A stretch of DNA of 64,000 nt from Sphingorhabdus profundilacus (GTDB taxonomy: Bacteria > Pseudomonadota > Alphaproteobacteria > Sphingomonadales > Sphingomonadaceae), in assembly GCF_009769755.1 (NCBI RefSeq), contig NZ_SDWJ01000002.1, positions 620,001 to 684,000 of the forward strand, read 5' to 3'. Of the stretch, positions 8,704-17,726 are shown one piece after another. Numbering within the stretch: the stretch's first letter is position 1; each line of letters starts with the position of its first letter. The position numbers and the translations under genes were made by a program. The notes under the pieces were generated by a model. That model saw only the letters and a list, made by a program, of their open reading frames with translations. It ran no database searches and was not told the origin of the DNA.

Positions 8704-9570
8704 ATGTCCACTCGACCCCAAACGCTCACCTTTGACACGTCAACCAGCCGTGCCAACCCCACGCCTTCACCGATGAAAAGGTTGACGGTGCCCCGCATCC
8801 GGCAACGAAAGGGCGGTGAACCCCTGGTCATGCTGACTGCCTATACAGTCCGAATGGCGCAGCTGCTGGATCCGCATTGCGATATGTTGCTGGTGGGCGA
8901 TTCGCTTGGCCAAGTGATCTATGGATTGCCGCATACCGTGGCGGTCACGATGGAAATGATGGCCGCTCATGGCGCGGCCGTGGTTCGCGGCAGTTACCAC
9001 GCCGCGGTGATTGTCGATATGCCCTTTGGTTCCTATGAAGCATCGCCCGAGCAGGCCTTTGTCAACGCCTCACGCCTGTTGAAAGAAACAGGTGCGGCAG
9101 CGGTCAAAATCGAGGGTGGGCGGGTGCTCGCCCCGACCGTGGAATTTCTGACGTCGCGTGGCATTCCGGTCATGGCACATGTCGGCCTGACACCGCAGGC
9201 GGTCAATATTTTGGGGGGATATGGTGTGCGCGGTAAAAGTCCCGAAGAAGCCAAATCCATTGTCGAAGACGCAGTCGCCATGTCTGACGCGGGTGCTTTT
9301 TCGATGGTTATCGAAGGGGTTTTGGAACCTATCGCCATCGAAATTACCAATAAGATCGACTGCCCGACCATCGGCATCGGCGCATCGGCACAATGCGATG
9401 GTCAGGTATTGGTGACAGAAGATATGTTGGGCCTGTTCGACCGCGTGCCAAAATTCGTCAAAAAATTCGGCAATATGGGCATGTCCGTCGAAGAAGCGGT
9501 GCGCGAATATGCCAGCGGTGTGCGCGACCGTAGCTTCCCTGGACCTGATCAATTGTATGAACCTGTTTGA
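8704..9570 (+). CDS. panB: 3-methyl-2-oxobutanoate hydroxymethyltransferase
   Basis: PanB makes ketopantoate from 2-oxoisovalerate and 5,10-methylene-tetrahydrofolate, the first committed step of pantothenate and CoA synthesis. The protein is 288 residues and shows family landmarks: MLTAYTVRMAQLLD, VGDSLGQVIYG, the metal-binding GSYEASPEQA region, KIEGG, MAHVGLTPQAVN and GIGASAQCDGQVLV. The first 23 residues are a tail; the ATG at 8773 (MKRLTVPRIR) is a possible alternative start. It is followed by the YfgM-like and bamB genes. Cytoplasmic. Confidence 0.96.
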   Translation: MSTRPQTLTFDTSTSRANPTPSPMKRLTVPRIRQRKGGEPLVMLTAYTVRMAQLLDPHCDMLLVGDSLGQVIYGLPHTVAVTMEMMAAHGAAVVRGSYHAAVIVDMPFGSYEASPEQAFVNASRLLKETGAAAVKIEGGRVLAPTVEFLTSRGIPVMAHVGLTPQAVNILGGYGVRGKSPEEAKSIVEDAVAMSDAGAFSMVIEGVLEPIAIEITNKIDCPTIGIGASAQCDGQVLVTEDMLGLFDRVPKFVKKFGNMGMSVEEAVREYASGVRDRSFPGPDQLYEPV

Positions 9571-9648
9571 AGCAGGGCTGGCCTATCGCCGCGAGTCCCG
9601 CTAAGGACGGCGCAACAATATGGTTATCATGCAAATTCGGAGGCCCTT

Positions 9649-10398
9649 TTGGCTTTAACACCGACTGAAAAACGCGCCGGAAGCGATGAAGCTTTCCTGC
9701 GTGAAGTGGACGACGCAGTACGCGCAAGCGATCTCACCAATTTCTGGACTCGCTACGGCCGGTGGATGCTTGCGACGATTGTCGCTGGACTTTTGGCCTT
9801 TGGCGGCTGGATCATCTACCATAACCAGCAACAGGCAAAAGCAGACAGACAGAGCGAAGAATTTGTCGATGCCATGGATAAACTGCGCGCCGGACAAGCT
9901 AAGCAGGGCCGCGACAAGCTCGCTCGGCTTGCCAAGGCCGAACAGCCCGGGTACCGGGCGATGGCGCAAATGGTAGAGGCAAATTTGCTCGGCGAAGATG
10001 GTAAGACCAAAGAAGCAATCGCGATTTACACCAAGGTGGCCAAGGATAGCAGTCTGCCACAAACTTTCCGTGATTTGGCGCTCATCCGTCAGACCAGTGC
10101 GGAATTTGACACGCTTCCACCGCAGGCAGTTGTTGACCGGCTGAAACCTCTGGCGACACCGGGCCATGCATGGTTTGGCAGCGCAGGCGAGCTAACGGCG
10201 CTGGCCTATATGAAAATGGGCAAAGACAATCTGGCGGGGCCCATTTTTGCCAAGATTGCCAAACAGGAAGGCATTCCTCAAAGCCTTCGGAGCCGGGCAC
10301 AGCAAATGGCGGGCGCGCTCGGCATTGATACCGTTCAGGTTGACGACAAGACAAGTGCGGCAAAAACGGCAGATAAATCCGCCGCCAAGGGAGAGTGA
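9649..10398 (+). CDS. YfgM-like TPR membrane protein (BamB neighbour)
   Basis: The 249-residue protein has a cytoplasmic N-terminus of about 35 residues, one membrane helix (around residues 38-56, ending GGWIIYHNQQQ) and a helical periplasmic region resembling tetratricopeptide repeats. This is the layout of YfgM, an ancillary subunit of the SecYEG translocon that works with periplasmic chaperones. The start is a TTG at 9649 with GGAGG five bases upstream (9639-9643). BamB follows four bases after its stop, the same order as yfgM-bamB-der in many proteobacteria, which supports the call. Confidence 0.85.
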   Translation: MALTPTEKRAGSDEAFLREVDDAVRASDLTNFWTRYGRWMLATIVAGLLAFGGWIIYHNQQQAKADRQSEEFVDAMDKLRAGQAKQGRDKLARLAKAEQPGYRAMAQMVEANLLGEDGKTKEAIAIYTKVAKDSSLPQTFRDLALIRQTSAEFDTLPPQAVVDRLKPLATPGHAWFGSAGELTALAYMKMGKDNLAGPIFAKIAKQEGIPQSLRSRAQQMAGALGIDTVQVDDKTSAAKTADKSAAKGE

Positions 10399-10402
10399 AT
10401 TC

Positions 10403-11746
10403 GTGAAAACCAACGCAAAATTGCTATTGGCATTTGCCGCAACGGCGATGCTGGGTGGCTGCGCCGCGCTTGACGGTCTGCAGGGGGATGCCGGCAAGAA
10501 AAACAACACGCCAACCATCGGAAACCGCGTCGATATATTGGGCACCGAACGCGACACAGAAGTTGACCCTGCACTAAGCAGCGTAGCAGTAATCCTCCCC
10601 CCCCCATTGGTCAACGATGCCTGGGCACAGCCGGGTGGCAATGCGTCCAAATCCCCCGGTCATGTTGAACTTGGCCTGGGACTTACCCGTATCTGGAGCG
10701 CGAGTGTTACCGGCGCGAATCCGCGTGCACGCCTTGCCGCTAGTCCGGTGGTCAGCGATGAGCGGGTCTATGTCGTTGACACAACTGCACGCGTCACCGC
10801 TTTCAATGCCAACAGCGGCGCACAAATCTGGTCCAATGCACTTGAAATTGATGATGATGGCAAGCCATCGCGCTTTGGCGGCGGAGTCAGTGCAACAGCC
10901 ACGATGGTGTTTGCAACCAACGGGGTGGGCGATGTTGCCGCCCTGGCCGCCGATACCGGCGCGTTGAGCTGGCAAAAGCGTCCTGCCGGTCCTTTGCGCG
11001 GCGCACCGACTTTGTCGAATGGCAATGTCTATGTCATGACGCAGGACAATCAAATCTATGCGTTGCGCCAAACCGATGGCGAACCGCAATGGAATGAAGC
11101 CGGGCCGGTTGCCGCGTCAGGCATATTCGGCGTAGGCGCACCGGCTGCGGCACAAGGTACGGTTATTGCTGGTTATTCGAGCGGAGAGCTTGCTGCATAT
11201 CGGTATGAAAATGGCCGTAGTTTGTGGACCGATACTCTGTCGCGTACTGCGATGTCGACATCAGTGTCGACATTGACGGATATTGATGCTGATCCGGTGA
11301 TTGATCGTGGACGCGTTTTTGCCCTCGGTAAGGGGGGGCGCATGGCGTCCTATGAATTGGTTACAGGACAGCGTATTTGGGAAATCAATATTGCCGGAAT
11401 TTCGACTCCGGTCGCGGCCGGTGAGTGGGTTTTTGTTATGACCGACGAAGCCCGCCTTCTTTGCGTTGCCCGTTCGAGCGGTAAAATCCGCTGGATTTCG
11501 AAATTGCAACGCTATGGCAATGAAGAAAAGAAGAAAGGACCAATTAGCTGGTATGGCCCTGTTCTGGCAGGCGGTCGCCTGATCGTTGCGAGTTCGAAAG
11601 GCAATATCTGGTCCATTTCACCCGAAGAAGGGGTCGCGAACGAGGTTTTCGATTTGAAATCCCCGGTGTCGCTTGCCCCGATTGTGGCGAATAAAACACT
11701 TTATATCCTTGATGACTCGGGCCGAATCTCGGCTTTTCGCGGATAA
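10403..11746 (+). CDS. bamB: Outer membrane protein assembly factor BamB
   Basis: BamB is a lipoprotein beta-propeller of the BAM complex, which inserts beta-barrel proteins into the outer membrane. I place the start at the GTG at 10403, which has AAGGGAGAG a few bases upstream and yields a signal ending LGGCAALDG with the lipobox Cys near residue 18. The mature part carries repeated PQQ-type blades, for example VYVVDTTARVTAFNANSGAQIW, VYVMTQDNQIYALRQTDGE and LYILDDSGRISAFRG at the C-terminus. The length of 447 residues is somewhat longer than the E. coli protein. The open frame extends upstream into the previous gene but that part is spurious. Confidence 0.93.
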   Translation: MKTNAKLLLAFAATAMLGGCAALDGLQGDAGKKNNTPTIGNRVDILGTERDTEVDPALSSVAVILPPPLVNDAWAQPGGNASKSPGHVELGLGLTRIWSASVTGANPRARLAASPVVSDERVYVVDTTARVTAFNANSGAQIWSNALEIDDDGKPSRFGGGVSATATMVFATNGVGDVAALAADTGALSWQKRPAGPLRGAPTLSNGNVYVMTQDNQIYALRQTDGEPQWNEAGPVAASGIFGVGAPAAAQGTVIAGYSSGELAAYRYENGRSLWTDTLSRTAMSTSVSTLTDIDADPVIDRGRVFALGKGGRMASYELVTGQRIWEINIAGISTPVAAGEWVFVMTDEARLLCVARSSGKIRWISKLQRYGNEEKKKGPISWYGPVLAGGRLIVASSKGNIWSISPEEGVANEVFDLKSPVSLAPIVANKTLYILDDSGRISAFRG

Positions 11747-11767
11747 TGCATTAGGAGGAGTAACGGC

Positions 11768-13171
11768 ATGTTGCCGACGGTAGCCATTATCGGTCGGCCC
11801 AATGTCGGCAAATCGACTTTGTTCAACCGGCTGGTTGGCAAAAAGCTTGCGCTTGTCGATGACACCCCCGGCGTTACCCGCGACCGGCGGGAAGGTCAGG
11901 GCAGGTTGTTCGATCTTGAGTTTACGATTGTCGACACTGCCGGATATGAAGACGAAGATCCGGATACGCTGCCTGGACGGATGCGGATGCAGACAGAAGC
12001 GGCAATTTCCGGTGCACAGGTGGCACTATTTCTAATTGATGGCCGCGTTGGCGTTACTCCACTAGATGAAGAAATTGCGCGATGGCTTCGCAGCAGCGCT
12101 ACCCCGGTCGTGTTGGCGGTCAACAAGGCAGAGGGCAAGCAAGGCGATGACGGCATTTTAGAAAGTTATGCCCTTGGTTTTGGTGATCCTATTGCGATCA
12201 GCGGCGAGCATGGTGAGGGCATGGCGGATCTGTTCCAGGCGTTATTGCCCCATATCGACGGAGGGTCATTTGAAGTTCAGGACCCTGAAGCGCCCGACGC
12301 CATATTGAAACTCGCCATTGTCGGTCGACCCAATGCCGGTAAATCGACGCTAATAAACAAGATATTGGGCGAGAACCGACTGATCACTGGCCCCGAGGCC
12401 GGGATCACACGCGACAGTATTTCCATAGACTGGATATGGACAGATCCTCATCCCAAACAGGGTGAAGCGGACGAGGAAGGGAATATCCCCCCATTGCTAA
12501 CCGACCGACGGGTGCGTCTGATCGATACCGCCGGTATGCGTAAACGCGCCAAAGTGCAGGACAAGCTCGAAAAGCTGTCTGTCGCCGACGCCCGTCACGC
12601 CATTGATTTTGCCGAGGTTGTTGTCTTGTTGCTTGATGCGACCAAGGGCCTTGAAGTCCAGGATTTGAAGATCGCCGATCATGTCATTCAAGAAGGCCGG
12701 GCGCTGATCATTGCGATTAACAAAAGGGATATTGCGGAAAACGGAAGCAGCCTCTTCAACGGTATTCGCGCAGCGCTTGAAGAGGGCCTGTCGCAGTTAA
12801 AGGGCGTGCCGTTGATCGCTGTTTCCGCGGCAACGGGCAAAGGATTGGATGTCATGATCTCCGCCGCTTTTGACGCGCGCGAAGCTTGGAACAAACGCGT
12901 GCCAACGGGAATATTGAATCGCTGGTTCGAAGCGGCGGTCGCTGCAAATCCCCCGCCAGCGCCAGGCGGCAAGCGAATCAAACTGCGCTATATGACGCAA
13001 GCCCGAAATCGGCCCCCGACCTTTGTCATTTTCGGCAATCGAACTGACGAACTTCCCGCCAGCTATGCGCGGTACTTGTTAAACGGCATCCGACGCGATC
13101 TCGACTTTGGCGCTGTACCGGTGCGGATCAATTTCCGATCGTCGAAAAATCCTTTTGCGGAAAATGACTAG
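11768..13171 (+). CDS. der: Ribosome biogenesis GTPase Der (EngA)
   Basis: Der is an essential tandem GTPase for 50S subunit maturation. Both G domains are visible: GRPNVGKST at residues 9-17, with DTAGYEDED as G3 and NKAEG as G4, and a second GRPNAGKST near 186-194 with DTAGMRKRAK and NKRD. The C-terminal KH-like domain ends with the family-typical RINFRSSKNPF. At 467 residues it is normal. AGGAGTAACGGC precedes the ATG. The TAG stop forms the beginning of the 13169-13213 hairpin repeat. Confidence 0.97.
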   Translation: MLPTVAIIGRPNVGKSTLFNRLVGKKLALVDDTPGVTRDRREGQGRLFDLEFTIVDTAGYEDEDPDTLPGRMRMQTEAAISGAQVALFLIDGRVGVTPLDEEIARWLRSSATPVVLAVNKAEGKQGDDGILESYALGFGDPIAISGEHGEGMADLFQALLPHIDGGSFEVQDPEAPDAILKLAIVGRPNAGKSTLINKILGENRLITGPEAGITRDSISIDWIWTDPHPKQGEADEEGNIPPLLTDRRVRLIDTAGMRKRAKVQDKLEKLSVADARHAIDFAEVVVLLLDATKGLEVQDLKIADHVIQEGRALIIAINKRDIAENGSSLFNGIRAALEEGLSQLKGVPLIAVSAATGKGLDVMISAAFDAREAWNKRVPTGILNRWFEAAVAANPPPAPGGKRIKLRYMTQARNRPPTFVIFGNRTDELPASYARYLLNGIRRDLDFGAVPVRINFRSSKNPFAEND

Positions 13172-13213
13172 GATGGGGACCTAGGATGAGAAACTCGAAT
13201 GGTCCCCATCCTA
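13169..13213. repeat. Hairpin of two inverted TAGGATGGGGACC motifs
   Basis: TAGGATGGGGACC at 13169-13181 is repeated as its exact complement at 13201-13213, giving a 13-base-pair stem with a 19-base loop. The first three bases are the stop codon of der. There is no T-run, so it is not a standard intrinsic terminator. The arm sequence recurs at other gene ends in the window (for example 47131 and 57810). Confidence 0.8.
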
Positions 13214-13312
13214 ATGTAGATTTTGCCAAACAGAATGTGTCAACGCTCTGTTTACCTCTCCCATTGTAAAGGAAACCGACAGGACCATTTTCGTTGTCCA
13301 TGGAGCAGCGCG

Positions 13313-13744
13313 TTGACCGAAAAGCCGGATGATCTAATTGACTGGAAGACCTTTACCGAAACCCGTAACCTTTTAGGTGCCGGTTTCGTCAGAATATTGG
13401 GCTATTTCCGAGAGGATGGCACCAAATCGGTGGCAGCGATTGAAGAAGCCTTGCGCCTGAAAGATTCGGCCAAGCTGGTAATTCCCGCCCACACTTTGAA
13501 AGGCGAATCTTGGCAATTTGGCGCAGATAAGCTGGCGCTGCTAGCCGAAGAAATCGAAATGGCCGCCCGCCATTATGTCGAAATTCAGATCGATCCGTCG
13601 GAACTGGTCGAAAAAATCGTCCGTTTGCGGCCTGTGTTCGAAGCAACTTTATCTGCGCTTGAATCTGAAGCCAGTCCGCTGGTCGAACGCCGTCCCGTCA
13701 GTTTTGGCCAGCGCAACGCGCTTGGCGGCATGAGCTACGGCTAG
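13313..13744 (+). CDS. Hpt-domain phosphotransfer protein
   Basis: This 143-residue protein is a single histidine phosphotransfer domain: IPAHTLKGESWQFGADKLALL carries the phospho-accepting His at about residue 60 in the usual HxLKG context. Such proteins relay phosphate between hybrid kinases and response regulators. I place the start at the TTG at 13313, which has GGAG at 13302-13305; the frame upstream of it has no family resemblance. No kinase or receiver gene is adjacent, so partners lie elsewhere. A 30-residue tail after the four-helix bundle is unassigned. Confidence 0.85.
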   Translation: MTEKPDDLIDWKTFTETRNLLGAGFVRILGYFREDGTKSVAAIEEALRLKDSAKLVIPAHTLKGESWQFGADKLALLAEEIEMAARHYVEIQIDPSELVEKIVRLRPVFEATLSALESEASPLVERRPVSFGQRNALGGMSYG

Positions 13745-13760
13745 ACTTGAGAGTCGAGAT

Positions 13761-13777
13761 CTAGGATAGGTACCTAG
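13761..13777. repeat. TAGG-type palindromic motif at bfr stop
   Basis: CTAGGATAGGTACCTAG is an imperfect palindrome lying in the short gap between the convergent Hpt and bfr genes and including the bfr stop codon (complement of CTA at 13774-13776). It belongs to the same motif family as 13169-13181. Confidence 0.6.
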
Positions 13778-14253
13778 TCTTCTGCGGGCTTTGATTGCAG
13801 CTGAACATAGTTTTCAATGCCCATCCGCGCGATCATATCGAACTGTTTTTCCAGCATGTCGACATGTTCTTCTTCGCTTTCGAGAATATCCGCAAACAAA
13901 TCACGGCTGACATAGTCGCGCACGCTTTCTGAATAAGCGATGGCATCTTTCAACAACGGCAGGGCTTCATATTCAAGCTCCAGATCCGCCTTCAGTATTT
14001 CTTCCACGGTTTCGCCTATGCGTAACCGGCCGAGGAGTTGAAAATTAGGCAATCCATCAAGGAAGAGTATCCGTTCCGACAAGCGGTCGGCATGTTTCAT
14101 TTCGTCTATGGATTCATGTCGTTCAAAATGCGCCAGCTTCGCCACGCCCCAATTGTCGAGCATACGGTAATGCAGCCAATATTGGTTGACAGCGGTCAAC
14201 TCGTTTTTGAGCGCTTCATTCAAAAACTCTATGACTTTGGCGTCGCCCTTCAT
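13774..14253 (-). CDS. bfr: Bacterioferritin
   Basis: Bacterioferritin forms a 24-subunit shell that oxidises and stores iron and binds haem between subunits. All canonical positions are present in this 159-residue protein: ferroxidase ligands Glu18, Glu51, His54, Glu94, Glu127 and His130, Tyr25, and the haem ligand Met52 within ESIDEMKHAD. The gene is preceded by a small Bfd ferredoxin gene on the same strand, the reductase partner that releases stored iron. AGGAGACAG lies just before the ATG. Confidence 0.97.
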   Translation of the reverse strand: MKGDAKVIEFLNEALKNELTAVNQYWLHYRMLDNWGVAKLAHFERHESIDEMKHADRLSERILFLDGLPNFQLLGRLRIGETVEEILKADLELEYEALPLLKDAIAYSESVRDYVSRDLFADILESEEEHVDMLEKQFDMIARMGIENYVQLQSKPAED

Positions 14254-14352
14254 CGTCTGTCTCCTGTTGGATATCCATGTTTGAATAGCGTTTTACCCCC
14301 AACAAGTGAAGGCAATATTCCAAAGATTTTCAGGGATAAAGCAGTGCTATTG

Positions 14353-14523
14353 CTATGCGGTCGCAGGACCGGAGCTGATAATGTTTCGCGCGAACGATAG
14401 ACATTGTCCGCATTTGGGTTTGCGCCCGAGCCGGGCATAAACATCGTTGGGGCGTTCCGACCCGGTTCGTACCGCCGCGCGGAGGTCTTTCTCACGAATA
14501 GCATTACATACGCAAACAACCAT
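14353..14523 (-). CDS. bfd: Bacterioferritin-associated ferredoxin (56 residues)
   Basis: Reading the minus strand from ATG at 14523 to TAG at 14353 gives a 56-residue protein starting MVVCVCNAIREKDLRAAV and containing KPKCGQCLSFAR. Cysteines at 4, 6, 38 and 41 form the CxC...CxxC pattern of Bfd, the [2Fe-2S] protein that reduces ferric iron inside bacterioferritin. AGGAG lies eight bases before the ATG. A longer overlapping frame in this place is spurious. The gene sits about 100 bases upstream of bfr on the same strand, so the two are probably co-transcribed. Confidence 0.92.
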   Translation of the reverse strand: MVVCVCNAIREKDLRAAVRTGSERPNDVYARLGRKPKCGQCLSFARNIISSGPATA

Positions 14524-14557
14524 CGATTCGGCTCCTGTCGAACCCGACTACCGTTAA

Positions 14558-14572
14558 TGCGAATTGATTGCA
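14558..14572 (-). promoter_or_regulatory. Candidate Fur-type operator before bfd
   Basis: TGCGAATTGATTGCA is a 15-base partial inverted repeat (TGC, nine bases, GCA) about 35 bases upstream of the bfd start. It resembles iron-responsive Fur-type sites but the inner bases are not symmetric, so this is tentative. Confidence 0.35.
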
Positions 14573-14682
14573 ATAGCTTTACGGCCGAGGGTCGGTTTTG
14601 CTTTTCCTACGCCTGATTCAGACCGTGGGTCTTCCCGTTTCACTGTCGAATATTTGGCGTCGGGACCTAAGCAGCATTAATG

Positions 14683-15912
14683 TTACCGTATCATTTTCTG
14701 AAGTTTGCCGCGGGCTAGGCTCCGCCAAAGCCATTCAAGTGGCCCGTAGCGAAAGCGGACGAGCCAGGGCTTTGACCAAAGCAGCATCCATATCCAAGTG
14801 CCGAATACGAAAGGCCAGAGCTCGATGCGGCTTAAATCACCATATAACCCGAAGCCATAGCCATAAAATATGCTGGTCATGATGATGCTGGTGCCCAAAT
14901 AGTTCGTAAAGGCAGCCTGCCCCGCAGCTGTGACCCGGGCAATCAGGGCGCTGCCTGAATATCGCTCGATCACAAGGATGAGAAGCGCAGCATAACCGAC
15001 TGTCAGCATCAATCTGGGTATCCCGCTCCAGACAAGAAACACAGCAACTGAATTCACCGGATCATAGCCAACCGCACATAACCCACCAGCAAGGCCGGCG
15101 CTCAATACAAGTCCGGCCGGAACAAGCCTTTTGATCCAGACGATATAATCTTCTCTAGCCCACGCACCGGTGATGAAGCCATTTTTCTTCATCGCCATGC
15201 CGATCATCATGAGCGGTAATGTCTCGGTAATTGACTGCAGCACCAGTGTAAGGGGCGCATACCATTCGGACAATTTATGTTCTACTATTGGCCAATAGCC
15301 GCCGCGATACAGCGCAAGATCTTTTTCCACATTTGGGTCGAAATCAGGGCTGTTGATGATCTTACCAAATTGCTGGGCAATTTCCGGGTCGGCATTCGGC
15401 ATTGTGGCAAAAAACTGCAAAACCTGAAGCCCGCCCATTTGCAAACCCCACAACAGCAAGCCAATACCAAATATTATGAGCGCCCATTTCACAAGTTGGC
15501 GCGGTTGCCATTCCTTAAACAGGAATGCGATGCAGCCTACCGACGCGTATAAAAACAATATATCGCCAAACCATATGAAAAAATAATGGGTTAATCCGAA
15601 CAGGGCGAGCCAGAACATTCTTGAAAAATGGATCTTTTTTGCACTTTCGCCCTTGGCCTGTGCACCTTCGACGATCAGCGTTAAACTCGCACCGAAGAGC
15701 AGCGAAAAAAGACCGCGCATTTTGCCATCGATGAAGATGAATGACAAAAGCCACGATAACTGGTTCTCAGTCGTTAGGCCGCCATAGGCCTTGGGTGTGA
15801 CATAGGCCCATTCCGGCATCGCAAAGGCGATGATGTTCATCGCCAAAATTCCCATCACGGCAAATCCCCGCATCGCATCCAGCGTGATGTAGCGATCTGT
15901 ATCTGCTGTCAT
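14683..15912 (-). CDS. DUF418 family membrane protein
   Basis: The 409-residue protein begins with RYITLDAMRGFAVMGILAMNI, the typical opening of DUF418/YeiB-like proteins, and has about ten membrane helices. The conserved C-terminal block is present: FTNYLGTSIIMTSIFYGYGFGLYG and a WSKPWLVRFRYGPLEWLWR ending. The family is related to acyltransferase-3 membrane proteins, but its substrate is unknown. AGGAGGATTCC precedes the ATG. It is divergent from the COQ4-like gene. Inner membrane. Confidence 0.9.
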   Translation of the reverse strand: MTADTDRYITLDAMRGFAVMGILAMNIIAFAMPEWAYVTPKAYGGLTTENQLSWLLSFIFIDGKMRGLFSLLFGASLTLIVEGAQAKGESAKKIHFSRMFWLALFGLTHYFFIWFGDILFLYASVGCIAFLFKEWQPRQLVKWALIIFGIGLLLWGLQMGGLQVLQFFATMPNADPEIAQQFGKIINSPDFDPNVEKDLALYRGGYWPIVEHKLSEWYAPLTLVLQSITETLPLMMIGMAMKKNGFITGAWAREDYIVWIKRLVPAGLVLSAGLAGGLCAVGYDPVNSVAVFLVWSGIPRLMLTVGYAALLILVIERYSGSALIARVTAAGQAAFTNYLGTSIIMTSIFYGYGFGLYGDLSRIELWPFVFGTWIWMLLWSKPWLVRFRYGPLEWLWRSLARGKLQKMIR

Positions 15913-16040
15913 GGAATCCTCCTATGTTGCAGCGGTAATACAACTTGCTTTTTCGTCGTCTAGAACTTTCAGGATTTGTTATTGACATCAATGTAGGTAA
16001 CAATTATCTGACTATAAATCTATCAAATGGAGTGCCTCCG

Positions 16041-16817
16041 TTGACGTCTGTCCCATTTCATCATCCCGAACGGCCGTTGAGCGAGTTTCGACCGCTAAAA
16101 GCGCTGCACCATTTCCGTAAATTGATCGCTGACAAAGAAGATACGGAACAGGTGTTCCATATTATCGCCGCGCTTCGCGGACGCAAATTCCGTAATATTG
16201 CCAGCCGCTTCTGGTATAGTGAAAAGGGACAGCTGATATTAGCATCGAACCAGCGGCTGATCGATATACTGGACGACCATGCGACACTCAAACAACTTCC
16301 GGGTGGTACGGTGGGCCGGGCCTATGTCGACTTCATGGAGCGAGAAGGACTAAGTGCAGCAGGTCTGGAAGCTGAATATGAAAAGTTTACAGGCGCCGGT
16401 GTTCGCTTTGAAGACGGGATTGACCACTATGGCGACCGGCTACGTGACACGCATGACATGCTGCATGTGCTAACCGGCTATGGCAGGGACGCTTTGGGCG
16501 AACAATGCGTGTTGGCATTTACCTATGCCCAGAACCGCAACCTTGGTGTTGGCTTTATCGCCTATGCAGGCGGGTTCGAATTGAAACGTCGCGTGGCAAG
16601 ATCAGCCCCGATTATGAAAGCCGTTCATGAAGGTTATCGCATCGGCAATGCCGCCAAAAATATTGTGCACGAAGATATTGTCGCTTTGCTGAAGGAGCCT
16701 CTGGCCGACGCACGTAGACGGCTGGGAATTGGCGATCCGATTGCATATCGCGTGGCGCATGAAGCGATGCGTTCTGGCGGGGTCGATCCTTATAATCTTC
16801 TGGCGGCACCTGCTTAG
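16041..16817 (+). CDS. COQ4-like ubiquinone biosynthesis protein
   Basis: Coq4 proteins act in ubiquinone synthesis, recently assigned to C1 oxidative decarboxylation or hydroxylation of the ring. The signature HDMLH followed by eleven residues and Glu (within RDTHDMLHVLTGYGRDALGE) is the exact HDxxHx11E metal-binding motif. I place the start at the TTG at 16041, eight bases after GGAG, giving 258 residues; a GTG nine bases earlier is an alternative, and the longer frame upstream is not family-like. The TAG stop lies inside a short palindrome shared with the convergent nitroreductase gene. Confidence 0.88.
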   Translation: MTSVPFHHPERPLSEFRPLKALHHFRKLIADKEDTEQVFHIIAALRGRKFRNIASRFWYSEKGQLILASNQRLIDILDDHATLKQLPGGTVGRAYVDFMEREGLSAAGLEAEYEKFTGAGVRFEDGIDHYGDRLRDTHDMLHVLTGYGRDALGEQCVLAFTYAQNRNLGVGFIAYAGGFELKRRVARSAPIMKAVHEGYRIGNAAKNIVHEDIVALLKEPLADARRRLGIGDPIAYRVAHEAMRSGGVDPYNLLAAPA

Positions 16818-16824
16818 GACCTAA
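16814..16824. repeat. TTAGGACCTAA palindrome shared by two stop codons
   Basis: This perfect 11-base odd palindrome supplies the TAG stop codon of the COQ4-like gene on the plus strand and the TAG of the nitroreductase gene on the minus strand. It is a minimal version of the TAGG...GGACCTA motif seen elsewhere. Confidence 0.55.
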
Positions 16825-17495
16825 AGCCAGCTGGAAATCTGGTCCAATGGCTTTTTTATCGTCGCATGCACCGGCACTGTTGCGTGCGGCGCCGGGTGGC
16901 CAACCACAAGAACCATAGCCGGCTTTTCATGGCTTGGCCGTTCGCAAATTTCATTTAAAAATTTCATGGGATTAGGCGTGTGGGTCAAGGTCGCAAGGCC
17001 CGCATCATGCAGAGCCGCAATAAGAAAACCTGTCGCGATCCCGACGCTTTCATTCACATAATAATTCTGCTTGTTATCGCCGGGATATAACCCACCGCGA
17101 CGTTGCCCGAAAATAACGATCAAATAAGGTGCCGTTTCGAGATAGGGCTTCACCTCATCCGTGCCAAGCGGGGCCAAGGCATCAACCCATTCCTGGCTGG
17201 CCTTGCCTGCGTAAAATTCGCGTTCCTCTGCCTCTGCCGCTTCCCGCAATGCGCGTTTCCGGTCGGTCGATGTGATAACCGCAAAATGCCATGGCTGGTG
17301 ATTGGCTCCACTTGGTGCCGTACCTGCAGCCAGTAATGCCGATTCAATTATGTCACGCGAAACTGGCCTGTCGGAAAATTCACGGCAAGTCCGTCTGGAT
17401 TTAATCGCGTCATAAAATGCCCGCGCCCGCTGTATCCGTTCACCATCCTCATAAGACGGAAGGGCGGAATAAGCGATGGTATCATGCGGCTTCAT
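16821..17495 (-). CDS. Nitroreductase, iodotyrosine deiodinase-like
   Basis: This FMN-dependent nitroreductase-fold protein (224 residues) carries the FMN phosphate motif [12 protein letters not shown] near residue 34 and [12 protein letters not shown] near 60, then a segment [14 protein letters not shown] near 170. That combination is closest to the iodotyrosine deiodinase branch, whose members dehalogenate or reduce phenolic substrates. The active-site lid region with EREFYAGK is also present. Whether it is a dehalogenase cannot be decided here. It is convergent with the COQ4-like gene and divergent from the FAD oxidase. Confidence 0.8.
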   Translation of the reverse strand: MKPHDTIAYSALPSYEDGERIQRARAFYDAIKSRRTCREFSDRPVSRDIIESALLAAGTAPSGANHQPWHFAVITSTDRKRALREAAEAEEREFYAGKASQEWVDALAPLGTDEVKPYLETAPYLIVIFGQRRGGLYPGDNKQNYYVNESVGIATGFLIAALHDAGLATLTHTPNPMKFLNEICERPSHEKPAMVLVVGHPAPHATVPVHATIKKPLDQISSWL

Positions 17496-17726
17496 AACAT
17501 CTACCTACCCAAAGCTTATGCCTTATGCCAGCCTTCCAGGCCGTGATCACATAATAATCCTCGTCGAGAACTGAGGCTCCTAAATTTGTGCGTTCACAGT
17601 CCAGCAGTTAACCTATTTTATCATTGCGATGGCAACCGAAGCCTGAAATTATAAGGACACGGTCGGTCGAAGAAAAAAGCGTGCAGGTTAAAAAACCGCA
17701 GCGGTCAGTCATGGAGAATGCGACTT

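Noticed and set aside
14250-14573. 107-residue minus-strand frame upstream of bfr
   Set aside because: The true gene here is the Bfd frame in another register; this one has no domain and no binding site.
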